64,000 bases of DNA, taken from NCBI GenBank assembly GCA_903833275.1, contig CAILEP010000030.1:1-64000 (forward strand). The letters run 5' to 3'. Every line of letters starts with the position of its first letter. The first letter of the stretch is position 1. The notes beneath the pieces are model-generated. The model saw only the letters and a program-made list of their open reading frames with translations, searched no databases and was not told the origin of the DNA. The position numbers and the translations under genes are program-made. Origin of the DNA: an uncultured Bdellovibrionales bacterium. Its GTDB lineage: Bacteria; Bdellovibrionota; Bdellovibrionia; Bdellovibrionales; UBA1609. This document shows positions 1 to 8,475 of the stretch, piece after piece.

Positions 1-59
1 ACATCGATCTCACGCATTTTAATCACGGCCTTTTCAGCCGTATATCTCACTCTTGCCAT
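1..59 (-). CDS. IS3-family transposase OrfA, N-terminal fragment (cut by window edge)
   Basis: Only the first 19 codons are present. They read MARVRYTAEKAVIKMREID, the usual opening of IS3 OrfA proteins (basic residues, then a helix leading into the helix-turn-helix that binds the IS ends). The start is an ATG at 59 with a GGAGG ribosome-binding site seven bases upstream. OrfA normally provides DNA binding and frameshifts into OrfB, the DDE recombinase; that part is beyond the left edge. The match to the family is visible but short. Confidence 0.65.
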   Translation of the reverse strand, partial: MARVRYTAEKAVIKMREID

Positions 60-127
60 CTTTAACCTCCCGGTTATTGGTTATATCAGTCCGATTGGGA
101 CTGGTCCAATTTTCGGGGGGCAGGTCA
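1..127 (-). mobile_element. End of an IS3-family insertion sequence (IS407-like), partial
   Basis: The element runs off the left edge. Reading the minus strand, its outer end starts at 127 with TGACCTGCCCCCCGAAAATT. The C-run followed by GAAAATTGGACC resembles terminal inverted repeats of the IS407 group of IS3 elements, which begin with TG. About 55 bp inside this end, a GGAGG ribosome-binding site (positions 66-70) precedes the start of an OrfA-type transposase at 59. The other end, the transposase body and the target duplication lie outside the window, so family assignment rests on the terminal repeat and 19 residues. Confidence 0.7.
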
Positions 128-373
128 GCCCCCTCGTGGCAGTTCGCTGGGATCGGGTGTTCCAAGAACCAAATCATCTGGATTTACTTTCATTAGCTCA
201 GGCTCTGGCGAAAAAAGAATTGATGCCAACGTGTCAAAGGAGACACCAATATCGCATAGCAGTTTATATTGAGGGCAACCCTCATCTCTGAAAAAAGTTT
301 TCACAGCAACACCCGAAGCAAGGACTTTACTGAGAAACTCAAACGTTGGCCAGCGCAGCCGACACTCGACCAT
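125..373 (-). pseudogene. Small ORF truncated by the IS element (82 codons left)
   Basis: An open frame starts at ATG 373 and its TGA stop (127-125) is the first three bases of the insertion sequence, so the present C-terminus is probably an artefact of insertion. The product includes CPQYKLLCDIG and ends in ...DPSELPRGG. I recognise no family. The ribosome-binding site is weak (AGG about 12 bases upstream). It lies downstream of the AAA ATPase gene on the same strand, with a second tiny frame (492-376, 38 codons) between. It could be the remnant of a defence gene or a chance ORF. The stretch 374-519 otherwise holds only a perfect 12-bp palindrome (GCTCGTACGAGC, 467-478). Confidence 0.35.
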
Positions 374-519
374 ATCTAACGAGCCTCAAAATGTGGCCCG
401 AGACGCCGAAAAGGCTTTTGGGTCGCTAATACGGGCCGGGCCAAGGGTGTATATGAATGTGAGATGGCTCGTACGAGCGATCGATACTGCATGGCGAGGA
501 CTAGGCGCGGCGCTCCGAA

Positions 520-2367
520 TTACGCCTGTCCTCCAAGGCATTCGCAAAGATATTCATGTAGACAAGGCAGGTAATCAGAAATCTCGCTCGGCTGCAATGT
601 ATGCACATACTTGATCATAAGTTCAGGTGAGAATCCAAGTTGTTGGCCATTGGTATCGATCTCACATATTTTGCGATTGATGAACGTTTTAACGTCAAGA
701 TTGGCTATAAATTCTTCGTTCTTGAAATGTGCGAGAATCTCCTCACGTGTCTTTGAAATCCCGTTTGCATCGACACCTATGATGGTGCCAGGTGGAGTCG
801 ATCGTACAACGGACTCCGTAAGCAAATAATTTTCGATCTCGCGCCTATGTAGATAGATGTCTATCAACTCAATTTTCTTGCGCTGTGAGAGCGCCAGCGG
901 CTGCTTCTCTTGCGTAATGGCAAAGAACTCTCCTTGATTTAAGTACGTATTTTTTAATGCTTCGCCATCGCGGTCTTTAAGGCTGACTAGAAGACGGAGG
1001 TCAATTTTTTTATGGTCTTCCGGCGATAGTTCGTGCGAATAAATATGGCTTAGTTTGGCCACAAACTTATCTTTTGAATCCTTGTCCTGGTGAAAGTTTT
1101 CCCTTGTAGAGGAAAGCTCTTGAATTGAGTAATCTTGCAGGCCCTTATTAAAATCAGCACCGAGCTTGCGCCTAAAAAGCTCGATCAATATTTCCCAATC
1201 CTTGAGCGAGTCGATCAGAATGATTTGCTTTGCAAATCGGAAACAAAGGGCCAATACGTTTTCGCTCGAGTGTTTGCTGTCGAAAATCAGCTGGAGATCC
1301 GCCAATTTTGTGATGCCCTCTCTGACAGAACCCCCTTTTAACGATAGAATTCTATTTGAATCTATGTATTTTAAACTTATCGGGCTGTGGGTCGACGTGA
1401 CGACAACCGACTTTTTAATCTCGGACAAAGTGCTCCACAGACACGGAATGGCAGACGTATGAACGTGGGAATCAACTTCGTCCAGAAGAATAAAATCAAA
1501 CTCGTCTCCAAATAAATCGACAATTGCATAGACTGACAATAGCTGATACTCGCCGTCACTGATATGTCTAAAGTCCACCCCTTGACCGCGCATCTCAAAC
1601 TCGAGATTGTTTCCCTCCATATCAACATATGATTCAGTAATCGAAGCAATCTGAAAGAAGTAGGTTAGGTAATGCAGCTGCTCAATTCGCTCGTGGTGAG
1701 CTCCCGAAAGTGATTCTAAAATACGAGAGAGGCCAAGTATCACTTGATTGGATAGCACTCCATCCTGGACAGTCGATGTAGGCGCGTCAGATCCGATTTC
1801 AGAAAGGCTAATTAATTTAGGTTTTTGAGCCGCCTTTGTATTGGCATCTACGTCTGTCAACTGCTCGACGAGTTGAGCAAAATATGAAGTTTGAAATTCA
1901 TCAACTTTGTAAAGCTCAAAAAATTTCTTTGGTACCTGCAGTGAAAATGAAAAGTCTCGAATCCGATATCCCTTGTCCAGCAGATATTGTGAGCACATCC
2001 CGGCGGCGGAAAAGCCGCCCTCAACTTTGTTTGCGCGCCTCAAGAAAGTTGAAAGTAGGATGAGCAGAGAACTCCACTTGCGGTCAAAAAATAGAGTTTT
2101 TACAGCTGATACTTTTCCGGAGTTAAGCTGCTTTCGAACCTTGGCTAGGTGAGTGGCAAAGAGTTCGGTAAAGTTCTCGTTCTGCCCTGATGTAAATCCA
2201 ACGATCGATTTATCGCTATCATCAAGATAGGCTGAAAAGAGGGATTCCATTAGACTAGATTTTCCCGATCCGTTAGTGCCAATGAGAACATTCAGTCCGG
2301 AAAATAGTGGGATTTCGGCCTGCCTAAAATTTTTACGTTTGTTAAGATTGACCTTCAGGGTGGCCAT
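520..2367 (-). CDS. AAA/OLD-like ATPase with degenerate TOPRIM-like C-terminus, linked to the type I RM operon
   Basis: This 615-residue protein has an ABC-type ATPase core: Walker A GTNGSGKSS (30-38), a signature-like ISDGE (269-273), Walker B FILLDE (292-297) and the H-loop STHSP (325-329). The second half resembles the TOPRIM region of OLD-family nucleases or DUF4435 proteins. It has a strand-like IILIDSLKDWE (382-392) where VEGxxD is usual, a KDRDG (464-468), and HRREIENYLL (507-516). Some canonical acidic residues look replaced, so nuclease activity is uncertain. The gene follows hsdM by 6 bp and is the last gene of the operon. It probably acts in phage defence, possibly as a second line if restriction fails; this is inference from position and family. 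Confidence 0.75.
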   Translation of the reverse strand: MATLKVNLNKRKNFRQAEIPLFSGLNVLIGTNGSGKSSLMESLFSAYLDDSDKSIVGFTSGQNENFTELFATHLAKVRKQLNSGKVSAVKTLFFDRKWSSLLILLSTFLRRANKVEGGFSAAGMCSQYLLDKGYRIRDFSFSLQVPKKFFELYKVDEFQTSYFAQLVEQLTDVDANTKAAQKPKLISLSEIGSDAPTSTVQDGVLSNQVILGLSRILESLSGAHHERIEQLHYLTYFFQIASITESYVDMEGNNLEFEMRGQGVDFRHISDGEYQLLSVYAIVDLFGDEFDFILLDEVDSHVHTSAIPCLWSTLSEIKKSVVVTSTHSPISLKYIDSNRILSLKGGSVREGITKLADLQLIFDSKHSSENVLALCFRFAKQIILIDSLKDWEILIELFRRKLGADFNKGLQDYSIQELSSTRENFHQDKDSKDKFVAKLSHIYSHELSPEDHKKIDLRLLVSLKDRDGEALKNTYLNQGEFFAITQEKQPLALSQRKKIELIDIYLHRREIENYLLTESVVRSTPPGTIIGVDANGISKTREEILAHFKNEEFIANLDVKTFINRKICEIDTNGQQLGFSPELMIKYVHTLQPSEISDYLPCLHEYLCECLGGQA

Positions 2368-2373
2368 ACACTA

Positions 2374-3828
2374 TCACACCTTCAGCTCACCGATTAGGTC
2401 ATCAACGCTCTTCAGTGCCTTGCTGAGAAGCTCCCTAATCTGGGTGGCATATTCCTCGGGTTCTCGTAGCTCAATTTCTTCTGGGCCATGGGGATTATAA
2501 TGTCCCGCCGATAGATTGCAGCCTGATTCAAGAATCTTCGCAACTGGTACGAGCCAGCTTCGATCTGTATTTTCTCGCTTCTTGTAGAGTTTGACCAGCT
2601 CCGCGAAATGTTCCTCGCCAATTCCAGCTTTCTTGGTGAGCTTCTTGTCGGCGACCAAGTTTACCTCATAAAACCAAACATTTTTGGTCGTTTTGGTCTT
2701 GTCAAAAAAGATCAACGAAGTTTTTACAGCTGAGTAAGGCAAGAATACGCCAGCAGGAAGACTAACCACAGTATGGAGGTTACATTCAGTTAGAAGCTTC
2801 TTCTTCACCGCCTGATAGGCCATATTTGTTTGAAATAGAACCCCTTCGGGCACCACAAGAGCCGCCCGCCCATCAGTCTTAAGAGACTTTTCAATGTGTT
2901 GAAGGAAGAGAAGTTCAGTCGCCGTGGACTCGACCAGAAAGTTCCTTTGAATTAGTTCCTGCTCTTTGCCGCCGAATGGAGGATTCGCGAGGATTATGTC
3001 GAACTTGTCTCGATCGTCAATCTGGCGGATGTCAGTCTGTAGCGTGTTTTCTTTAGCAATTCGCGGATAATCCACTCCGTGCAGGGTCATATTCATTAGA
3101 CCCAATACATACGGGAGCGGAGTTTTTTCTTTTCCAAAGAAGGTTTTATTATTCAGAATTTTTCGAGCTTCGGCTGTTTTTGCCTTTGACTCAAGGTGAA
3201 GATGCGATTGAATCAAAAATCCGCAGGTTCCACAGGCAGGATCATAAACAGTTTCGCCGATCTTTGGATCAATAAGTTGAACCATCGCCTTTATGAGTGG
3301 GCGCGGAGTATAATACTCGCCCGCGTTGCCGCCGCCCTCTCCCATGTTTCGAAGTAGGTCTTCATAGATATGAGATAGCGAAAATGCCTCTTCGCCGACA
3401 TCGAAGTGAATTTTTTGAATCTTCTCGATTACATCTCTAAGCAAAAATCCCGAGCTCACTCGATTCTGTACGTTTTTAAAGATTGCCGCGACTATGTCTC
3501 TGGGGTCTCCCTCTTTGGAGCCCTTCAGCGAACCGAGATATGGAATCAATTCTTCGTTGACCCATTTGGTTAGTTCTTTTCCGGTCTTACCCTTTTTTGT
3601 ATCTGTCCAGATCGACCATTGAAATTCCTTCTTGAGCAGTGAATGGTATTCATCGCCGTTGAGTTCTGCCTGCGCTTTACGCTCTTTCTCTTTATCCTCA
3701 AAAAACTTTAGATATAAAATCCACGACAGCGCCTCGGTGTAAGCCGTTGCCCCGTTTATTCCATCGTCTGTGCGCAAAATGTCGCAGCACTGGTTTATTA
3801 TGCCTGTCAGTTGCGATTTAGAGGTCAT
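2374..3828 (-). CDS. hsdM: Type I restriction-modification system, DNA methyltransferase subunit HsdM
   Basis: HsdM transfers a methyl group from S-adenosylmethionine to adenine N6 within the site chosen by HsdS. The protein has 484 residues, a normal length. The N-terminal helical domain (about 1-150) precedes the YYTPRPL motif (172-178), SAM-binding motif I DPACGTCG (196-203; a Cys replaces the common Gly in GTGG) and catalytic motif IV NPPF (282-285). It overlaps hsdS by 4 bp (ATGA type), which points to translational coupling. With HsdS it forms the modification methylase and with HsdR the full restriction complex. Confidence 0.95.
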   Translation of the reverse strand: MTSKSQLTGIINQCCDILRTDDGINGATAYTEALSWILYLKFFEDKEKERKAQAELNGDEYHSLLKKEFQWSIWTDTKKGKTGKELTKWVNEELIPYLGSLKGSKEGDPRDIVAAIFKNVQNRVSSGFLLRDVIEKIQKIHFDVGEEAFSLSHIYEDLLRNMGEGGGNAGEYYTPRPLIKAMVQLIDPKIGETVYDPACGTCGFLIQSHLHLESKAKTAEARKILNNKTFFGKEKTPLPYVLGLMNMTLHGVDYPRIAKENTLQTDIRQIDDRDKFDIILANPPFGGKEQELIQRNFLVESTATELLFLQHIEKSLKTDGRAALVVPEGVLFQTNMAYQAVKKKLLTECNLHTVVSLPAGVFLPYSAVKTSLIFFDKTKTTKNVWFYEVNLVADKKLTKKAGIGEEHFAELVKLYKKRENTDRSWLVPVAKILESGCNLSAGHYNPHGPEEIELREPEEYATQIRELLSKALKSVDDLIGELKV

Positions 3829-5303
3829 GCTTTTACTCTCTTCTTAGTTTCTGCCTTACCGTCTGCTTGACTCGACTGGTTAGACTTAATTTTTATGAGT
3901 AGTTCGTGTCCCGTACCCTCACCTTTAATTTGAGGGACCAGGCGGCCAGAAAACGCTGTTGCCAATACTGACTCTTCACCGACCGAACAAATATTCTCAA
4001 TTTCTGCGATCTGTTCCTTTATCGAAGACATGATCGTCAATTTCGACAATAACGCCTCGGTTATTCTCGTCTGTTCTTGCTTAGGAATCAGAGGCACTAA
4101 AAGATTACCAATAGCACGGAGATACAGGCATGGTTGGCCGGTAGATTTTTGAGAGTCTTTGATTTGCCTCTTCAAAAAATTGGTCTGCATTAAGAAATAA
4201 AGCAAATCTGAGTTCAGTGCCTCGCACCTGATCAGGGCGACACTCCTAACAAGTGAAAAATTGCTTTTATCTTTGACAACAGCACAGCGGCCGATTGTAG
4301 CGCCCACGCTCACCATCAGAAGATCGCCCTTCGCAGGGCAACAACGTTCGCGACTCTTCACATAGTCGGCTTTTGAAATGAAATCGGTGTCATCAAACGA
4401 CAGAAATCCATCTCGTATATTCTTCGCGCTGAGCATCACCTCGCCAGAACTGGTTCGTTTCGGTGTCTGGTGATCACCATCAGTTATACTAGAAGCAATT
4501 TCCCCCAACCGTACCCATGCCCACGACTTCGGAACTTCAAATGGAATCTCCCCAGGCTGGGCGAACAGCAGGTCATCTTTCTTTTTCTTGCCGTCGATTT
4601 GTTTGGCGCGGTTAGCTTGGATGTGATCCAGGATTTGTGATGCCGGTTCATCATTTGGGTCTTGAGAGACAAGCTCGCCGCGAAAAGCCTTTTGGAGAAT
4701 TGACTCCCGATATTTACCCATCAGCTCTTTCGCCCGCGTTGTGCACTCTTCAATGATCTTAATCTTTTCTTGGGTAGATTCGATCTTAGCGACGATGCGT
4801 AATTGCTCGCCTCGAGGGGGCAGCGGCACGTTTAGCTGTGACACGGTATTTTTGTTTACCCTTTGAAGAGAGCCGCCGCTCCCTGTTACTTTGGATGCGA
4901 GATAAACTCTTACCGGCTCGGTACTTAAAAAATATTTGAGGAATCGATCTATAAAAACCCCATTGCAATTGAATGCTATCCACTCTGTAGAAGCTATAGC
5001 GCGAAAGCTCGTATTAGGTTTAACTATCCAAACCCTGCTTATTCTAGGATTTATTTTTGAAAGTAGAACTTGGCCTTCTTTAACTAGTTGCTTGTTGGAC
5101 CCGATGCTCTTTCCCTTAACAACCTCGGGCGACCCTGAATCGAAACCCGGTATGCTAAACAGTTCGAAGGTTTCGTTAGGAACGCTAGCGGGATTCACAC
5201 CGCCAAGGCTTTCCGAAATAAGATTTTGAGCAGAGACTATCGGCCAGCTCTCTGGCGTATTCTTAAACATTGGCTTCACCTGCGTCGAAATTATCAAATC
5301 CAA
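3825..5303 (-). CDS. hsdS: Type I restriction-modification system, specificity subunit HsdS
   Basis: HsdS supplies DNA sequence recognition for both methylation and restriction. The 492-residue protein has two target-recognition domains, each followed by a helical spacer. The first spacer begins EQLRIVAKIESTQEKIK (about 165) and ends near AFRGELVSQDP; the second begins QEQTRITEALLSKL and ends AFSGRLVPQ. The second domain contains the usual WAWVRLGEIASSITDGD phrase. The start overlaps the 142-aa gene upstream by 41 bp, so the true start could lie a little downstream. The recognition sequence cannot be read from the protein. Confidence 0.93.
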   Translation of the reverse strand: MDLIISTQVKPMFKNTPESWPIVSAQNLISESLGGVNPASVPNETFELFSIPGFDSGSPEVVKGKSIGSNKQLVKEGQVLLSKINPRISRVWIVKPNTSFRAIASTEWIAFNCNGVFIDRFLKYFLSTEPVRVYLASKVTGSGGSLQRVNKNTVSQLNVPLPPRGEQLRIVAKIESTQEKIKIIEECTTRAKELMGKYRESILQKAFRGELVSQDPNDEPASQILDHIQANRAKQIDGKKKKDDLLFAQPGEIPFEVPKSWAWVRLGEIASSITDGDHQTPKRTSSGEVMLSAKNIRDGFLSFDDTDFISKADYVKSRERCCPAKGDLLMVSVGATIGRCAVVKDKSNFSLVRSVALIRCEALNSDLLYFLMQTNFLKRQIKDSQKSTGQPCLYLRAIGNLLVPLIPKQEQTRITEALLSKLTIMSSIKEQIAEIENICSVGEESVLATAFSGRLVPQIKGEGTGHELLIKIKSNQSSQADGKAETKKRVKA

Positions 5304-5691
5304 CTTTAATTAATGCCTCAGCATCATCTCCAAATTCTAGCTGTTTTTTTCGGCAATACCGTCGAACAAACTCCAGATCGATACCGTCGATCTTCATGTC
5401 TTTTCGAGCCTCTTTGATCTTACTCTCAGACGAAAATGCAGCCATTAGCTCACTTGGCGATCGAAAAAGCTCTCGTATCTTTGTCGCTTGGGTGCGAATC
5501 ATTAGCTCGGGACTGGAACGGTCCTCGTCGCCATAGATCTCGTCAAAATCAATCCCCGCCAACTTTGCTCGGGCGATTGCGATGGTTTCCTCATCCAGGT
5601 CCAATATCGCCTGCGGATGTTGCTTGATCTCGACAGTGGGGACTTTGCCCTCGAAGTCTAATGGCTTAGTTTTGTCTCTGTCTATACTCAT
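5263..5691 (-). CDS. Unknown 142-aa protein encoded between hsdR and hsdS
   Basis: I do not recognise a family. The protein is acidic in its first half (DLDEETIAIARAKLAGIDFDE) and helical and basic later (KIKEARKDMKIDGIDLEFVRRYCRKKQLEFGDDAEAL). The gene overlaps hsdR by 4 bp (ATGA type) and hsdS by 41 bp, so it is translated as part of the RM operon. No signal peptide or membrane segment is visible. Most hsd loci have no gene here. It could be an accessory subunit that binds HsdR or HsdS, a regulator, or an antirestriction-control factor; nothing in the sequence decides among these. Confidence 0.8.
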   Translation of the reverse strand: MSIDRDKTKPLDFEGKVPTVEIKQHPQAILDLDEETIAIARAKLAGIDFDEIYGDEDRSSPELMIRTQATKIRELFRSPSELMAAFSSESKIKEARKDMKIDGIDLEFVRRYCRKKQLEFGDDAEALIKVGFDNFDAGEANV

Positions 5692-8207
5692 ACGACCACC
5701 CGTTGATCGTAGAGAGCCTCTTGAATACCGTTTACGATTTTCTGGAGTCCCGCCTGTCCACCAGCAATTCGCTGAATGTCAGTAAACGAGCCATGCTTTT
5801 TCATCGTTGATGTCTGAAAGAACTCTGCACTAGTGGTAAACGAGTCAAAACCCGAGTCCTGGTAAACTTGAATCATATCCTGAATTAGCTGGGTCTGTTT
5901 TTCATCCGTGCCCTTGAATTTGGCCGGACTGATCTGTTTCGCTTTCTCAATGCGGTCAATCTTCGTCAAAAACCTTGCCCCATAAATCATCGTCGATAAT
6001 ACGTCGTAAAGATCAACCTCTTTGAGTTGGTACTTGCTCTCGAAAATACCGAGAAGTGAGTTGACCTGCACTCCCAGTTCCAGCGCTTCAGATTCAAGAA
6101 ATTGTCTTCGAGTCTTGATGTCCCGCCATGTGGCGTTGAACGCATCAACAGATTTAAACTTTTGCAAGAAAAGCTCAGACTGAAAGAGAGTGAATTTGTC
6201 GGCATCTAACGGCTTACCGTCTGGGCCGGTAAAGCTAAGTCGCTCTGCCGCCATACCGATTCGACCACGCATGAAGTCTTCTGACATTCTATAACGAAAC
6301 AGAGCTATCCGTTCGTCGTCTTTCTCTTCATAAATACCGGTAGACGGAACTTCGGCCTCGTCCTCAGCAACGGGAACTGGCATATCGGTTCCAATTTCAA
6401 TATCTTCGTTAGCCGAGTCGTAGGCTTTTGCCGTCGGATCAATCGAGATATTCCCCTCGTCGATAATTGCGACGGGCTCATCGTCCCAATCGGGGTCATT
6501 AAAAAGGGCTGTAGAAAAGTTCGCATATTCGAGAATAAAGAAACCGAGCTTTTCTTTTCGCTTATCCGGATGTTGATAGACTCTTGTACCGCGCCCAATG
6601 ATTTGCTTGAACTCAACCATTGAGCCGATATTTCTAAAGATCACAACGTTTTTTACAGTTTGAACATCCACGCCCGTCGTTAGAAGCTTAGACGTTGTGA
6701 CAATAACGGGAAATTGGTTCTCAAGGTTCTTGAAGTCTTCCAGGTGTGGATATTTGCCATTGGCCTCCTTGTCGTTACCGGTTATCCGGACGGCAAACTC
6801 GTGATTAAAACCGAGCTTATACTTCTCGTTGTATTTGTCGAAAGCTTCTTGGCAGTATTTGGCCATATCCAGGGCGTGGCGCTGGTCGAGACAGAAAACT
6901 AAAGTCTTGCCGGTGATGTCCGTCTCCCAGAGATGTCGTAGTAAGTGGTAAGCGAACGCTCGGGTGCGTTCAGGTATTGAGAGTTCCTTTTCAAAATTTG
7001 GAGTAAAATAATCCTTCACCTCTAGTTTGCGGCCTGCGACGTCTTTGATGTCAGAATGTTCGGGTCGGTATCCGAGAGCATCGATGTTCGAAGTTACGCG
7101 TTTGATGATGTAAGGACTCAAAAAGCCATCTTCAATTCCGTCTTTAAGCGAGTAGTTAACGATTGAATCCCCGAAATATTCGTATGTGTTATTATTCTCA
7201 TCTCGCCGAGGGGTCGCTGTTAGGCCGACTTGAACTGCGCTCGAAAAATATTTTAGTAACTCGCTCCATGTCCCATCTTCCTTAGCGCCACCTCGGTGAG
7301 CTTCGTCAATTACGACCAGGTCGAAAAAATCCTTATCAAACTCTCTAAAGCGGCTAGGCCGATTCGTAGGATTTCCGTCGTCATCAATGCCGACGAGGGT
7401 TTGATATATTCCAAAATATACCGCTCGCCCCTGTGGAAATGTTTCGTCGTCCGGACTCATACGGTAACAGCTATCTTTGTCGAAGGCGTTATTGAAATCC
7501 TGGAACGCCTGATCGGCCAATAGATTTCGGTCAACAATAAACAAAACACGCTTTGAAACACCGGATTTCCAAAGTTTGTAAACGAGCTGAAGGGACGTAA
7601 AGGTTTTCCCCGTGCCTGTTGCCTGAGTAATAAGAACCCTCTTTTTGCCGTTCAAAACAGCCTCGACGGCCCGGTTAACGGCCATCTCTTGGTAGTAGCG
7701 CGGTTTTCTGCGCTTCCCTAGTTGAGATTCGTCATAAAAGTCATACAGTAGCGCGTTGACCTTTTCCTTTGTCGGTTTGAATCCAGAATATTCTAAATAC
7801 ATATCCCAAAGTTCGTCCGGCGTATGAAACCGCTTTACGGACACCTGCTTGTTCTTTTTCAAATCAAAGAACTCTATTTCGATTCCATTTGTGCAGTATG
7901 CAAACCAAAGGCCCAGTTTTTTAGCATATTCTTTAGCTTGGGCAGCCCCCTCAAGATGATGTTCAGATTCTCTCTTTGCCTCGACAACGGCGATGGCTTT
8001 GGAAGGGGCAAAACGAAGAAGGTAGTCCGCCTTCTTGGGCGTGCTTCGTCTGCCGACTTTGCCGTCAAAATGAATTCGACCGTCTGTGATCTGATATTCC
8101 CACTCAATTTGCCAATCGTGATCGCACCATCTTGCGGTTTTCAGCATCGGGTCGATCAACTCTTTTCTTGTGCGGGCTTCGCTGCGATTGGCCACGTCAG
8201 TCCTCAA
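5688..8207 (-). CDS. hsdR: Type I restriction enzyme, ATP-dependent endonuclease/translocase subunit HsdR
   Basis: HsdR translocates and cleaves unmodified DNA. The 839-residue protein begins with a PD-(D/E)XK nuclease domain (D61, then VVEAK with E76 and K78). The SF2 motor follows: a YQEMA lead-in near 172, Walker A ATGTGKT (196-202), DEAH (301-304), GLTATPRR (about 328-335) and motif VI QIIGRGTR (535-542). The remaining C-terminal part resembles the EcoEI-type HsdR C-terminal domain. All catalytic residues appear intact, so the enzyme is probably active. Its start overlaps the upstream ribbon-helix-helix gene by 11 bp. Confidence 0.95.
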   Translation of the reverse strand: MRTDVANRSEARTRKELIDPMLKTARWCDHDWQIEWEYQITDGRIHFDGKVGRRSTPKKADYLLRFAPSKAIAVVEAKRESEHHLEGAAQAKEYAKKLGLWFAYCTNGIEIEFFDLKKNKQVSVKRFHTPDELWDMYLEYSGFKPTKEKVNALLYDFYDESQLGKRRKPRYYQEMAVNRAVEAVLNGKKRVLITQATGTGKTFTSLQLVYKLWKSGVSKRVLFIVDRNLLADQAFQDFNNAFDKDSCYRMSPDDETFPQGRAVYFGIYQTLVGIDDDGNPTNRPSRFREFDKDFFDLVVIDEAHRGGAKEDGTWSELLKYFSSAVQVGLTATPRRDENNNTYEYFGDSIVNYSLKDGIEDGFLSPYIIKRVTSNIDALGYRPEHSDIKDVAGRKLEVKDYFTPNFEKELSIPERTRAFAYHLLRHLWETDITGKTLVFCLDQRHALDMAKYCQEAFDKYNEKYKLGFNHEFAVRITGNDKEANGKYPHLEDFKNLENQFPVIVTTSKLLTTGVDVQTVKNVVIFRNIGSMVEFKQIIGRGTRVYQHPDKRKEKLGFFILEYANFSTALFNDPDWDDEPVAIIDEGNISIDPTAKAYDSANEDIEIGTDMPVPVAEDEAEVPSTGIYEEKDDERIALFRYRMSEDFMRGRIGMAAERLSFTGPDGKPLDADKFTLFQSELFLQKFKSVDAFNATWRDIKTRRQFLESEALELGVQVNSLLGIFESKYQLKEVDLYDVLSTMIYGARFLTKIDRIEKAKQISPAKFKGTDEKQTQLIQDMIQVYQDSGFDSFTTSAEFFQTSTMKKHGSFTDIQRIAGGQAGLQKIVNGIQEALYDQRVVV

Positions 8208-8382
8208 TCTTTAAAACAAATTTTGGATCGGTTAAAACTTGTTTAAGAATTGCCGCAACCAAAGCTTGACGGGAAAGGTTACTTTTCGCCGAAACTTTGT
8301 CGACTTGGGTCATAATCTTCTCTTCGATTCGTAACGTGACGGTCCTGTAGTCCTTGTCGTCGTCTTTTTTGATGATCTTCAT
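8197..8382 (-). CDS. Ribbon-helix-helix (CopG/Arc-type) regulator heading the RM operon
   Basis: This 61-residue protein carries a short strand (YRTVTLRIEEKI) followed by two helices (MTQVDKVSAKSNLSRQALVAAIL), the ribbon-helix-helix pattern of small dimeric repressors. Its stop codon lies inside hsdR. As first gene of the operon, next to a divergent recombinase gene, it is a plausible autoregulator that limits expression of restriction genes. Two copies of TGCTTGATAC and GTATGAT half-sites in the divergent promoter region are candidate operators. Function is inferred from fold and position. Confidence 0.7.
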   Translation of the reverse strand: MKIIKKDDDKDYRTVTLRIEEKIMTQVDKVSAKSNLSRQALVAAILKQVLTDPKFVLKIED

Positions 8383-8395
8383 ATCAAAACGGTAC

Positions 8396-8475
8396 GTATG
8401 ATGCTTGATACTGGCAATGCGTTTGTTGCTTGATACAAATAGTGCGCCGTGTTACACTGTTATGTATGATCATAC
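8396..8475. promoter_or_regulatory. Divergent control region between the RM operon and the serine recombinase
   Basis: On the plus strand, TTGATA (8430-8435), a 17-bp spacer and TACACT (8453-8458) make a good sigma-70 promoter for the recombinase; transcription would begin almost at its ATG (8466). The direct repeat TGCTTGATAC occurs at 8402-8411 and 8427-8436, 25 bp apart. GTATGAT occurs at 8396-8402 and again within the perfect palindrome GTATGATCATAC (8464-8475), which covers the recombinase start codon. These are candidate operators for the ribbon-helix-helix protein or the recombinase. A minus-strand promoter is less clear (TTGCCA, 17 bp, TACCGT). Confidence 0.5.

Noticed and set aside
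393-614. Plus-strand open frame of 73 codons near the left end
   Set aside because: It overlaps the AAA ATPase gene on the other strand, has no ribosome-binding site and no recognisable sequence.
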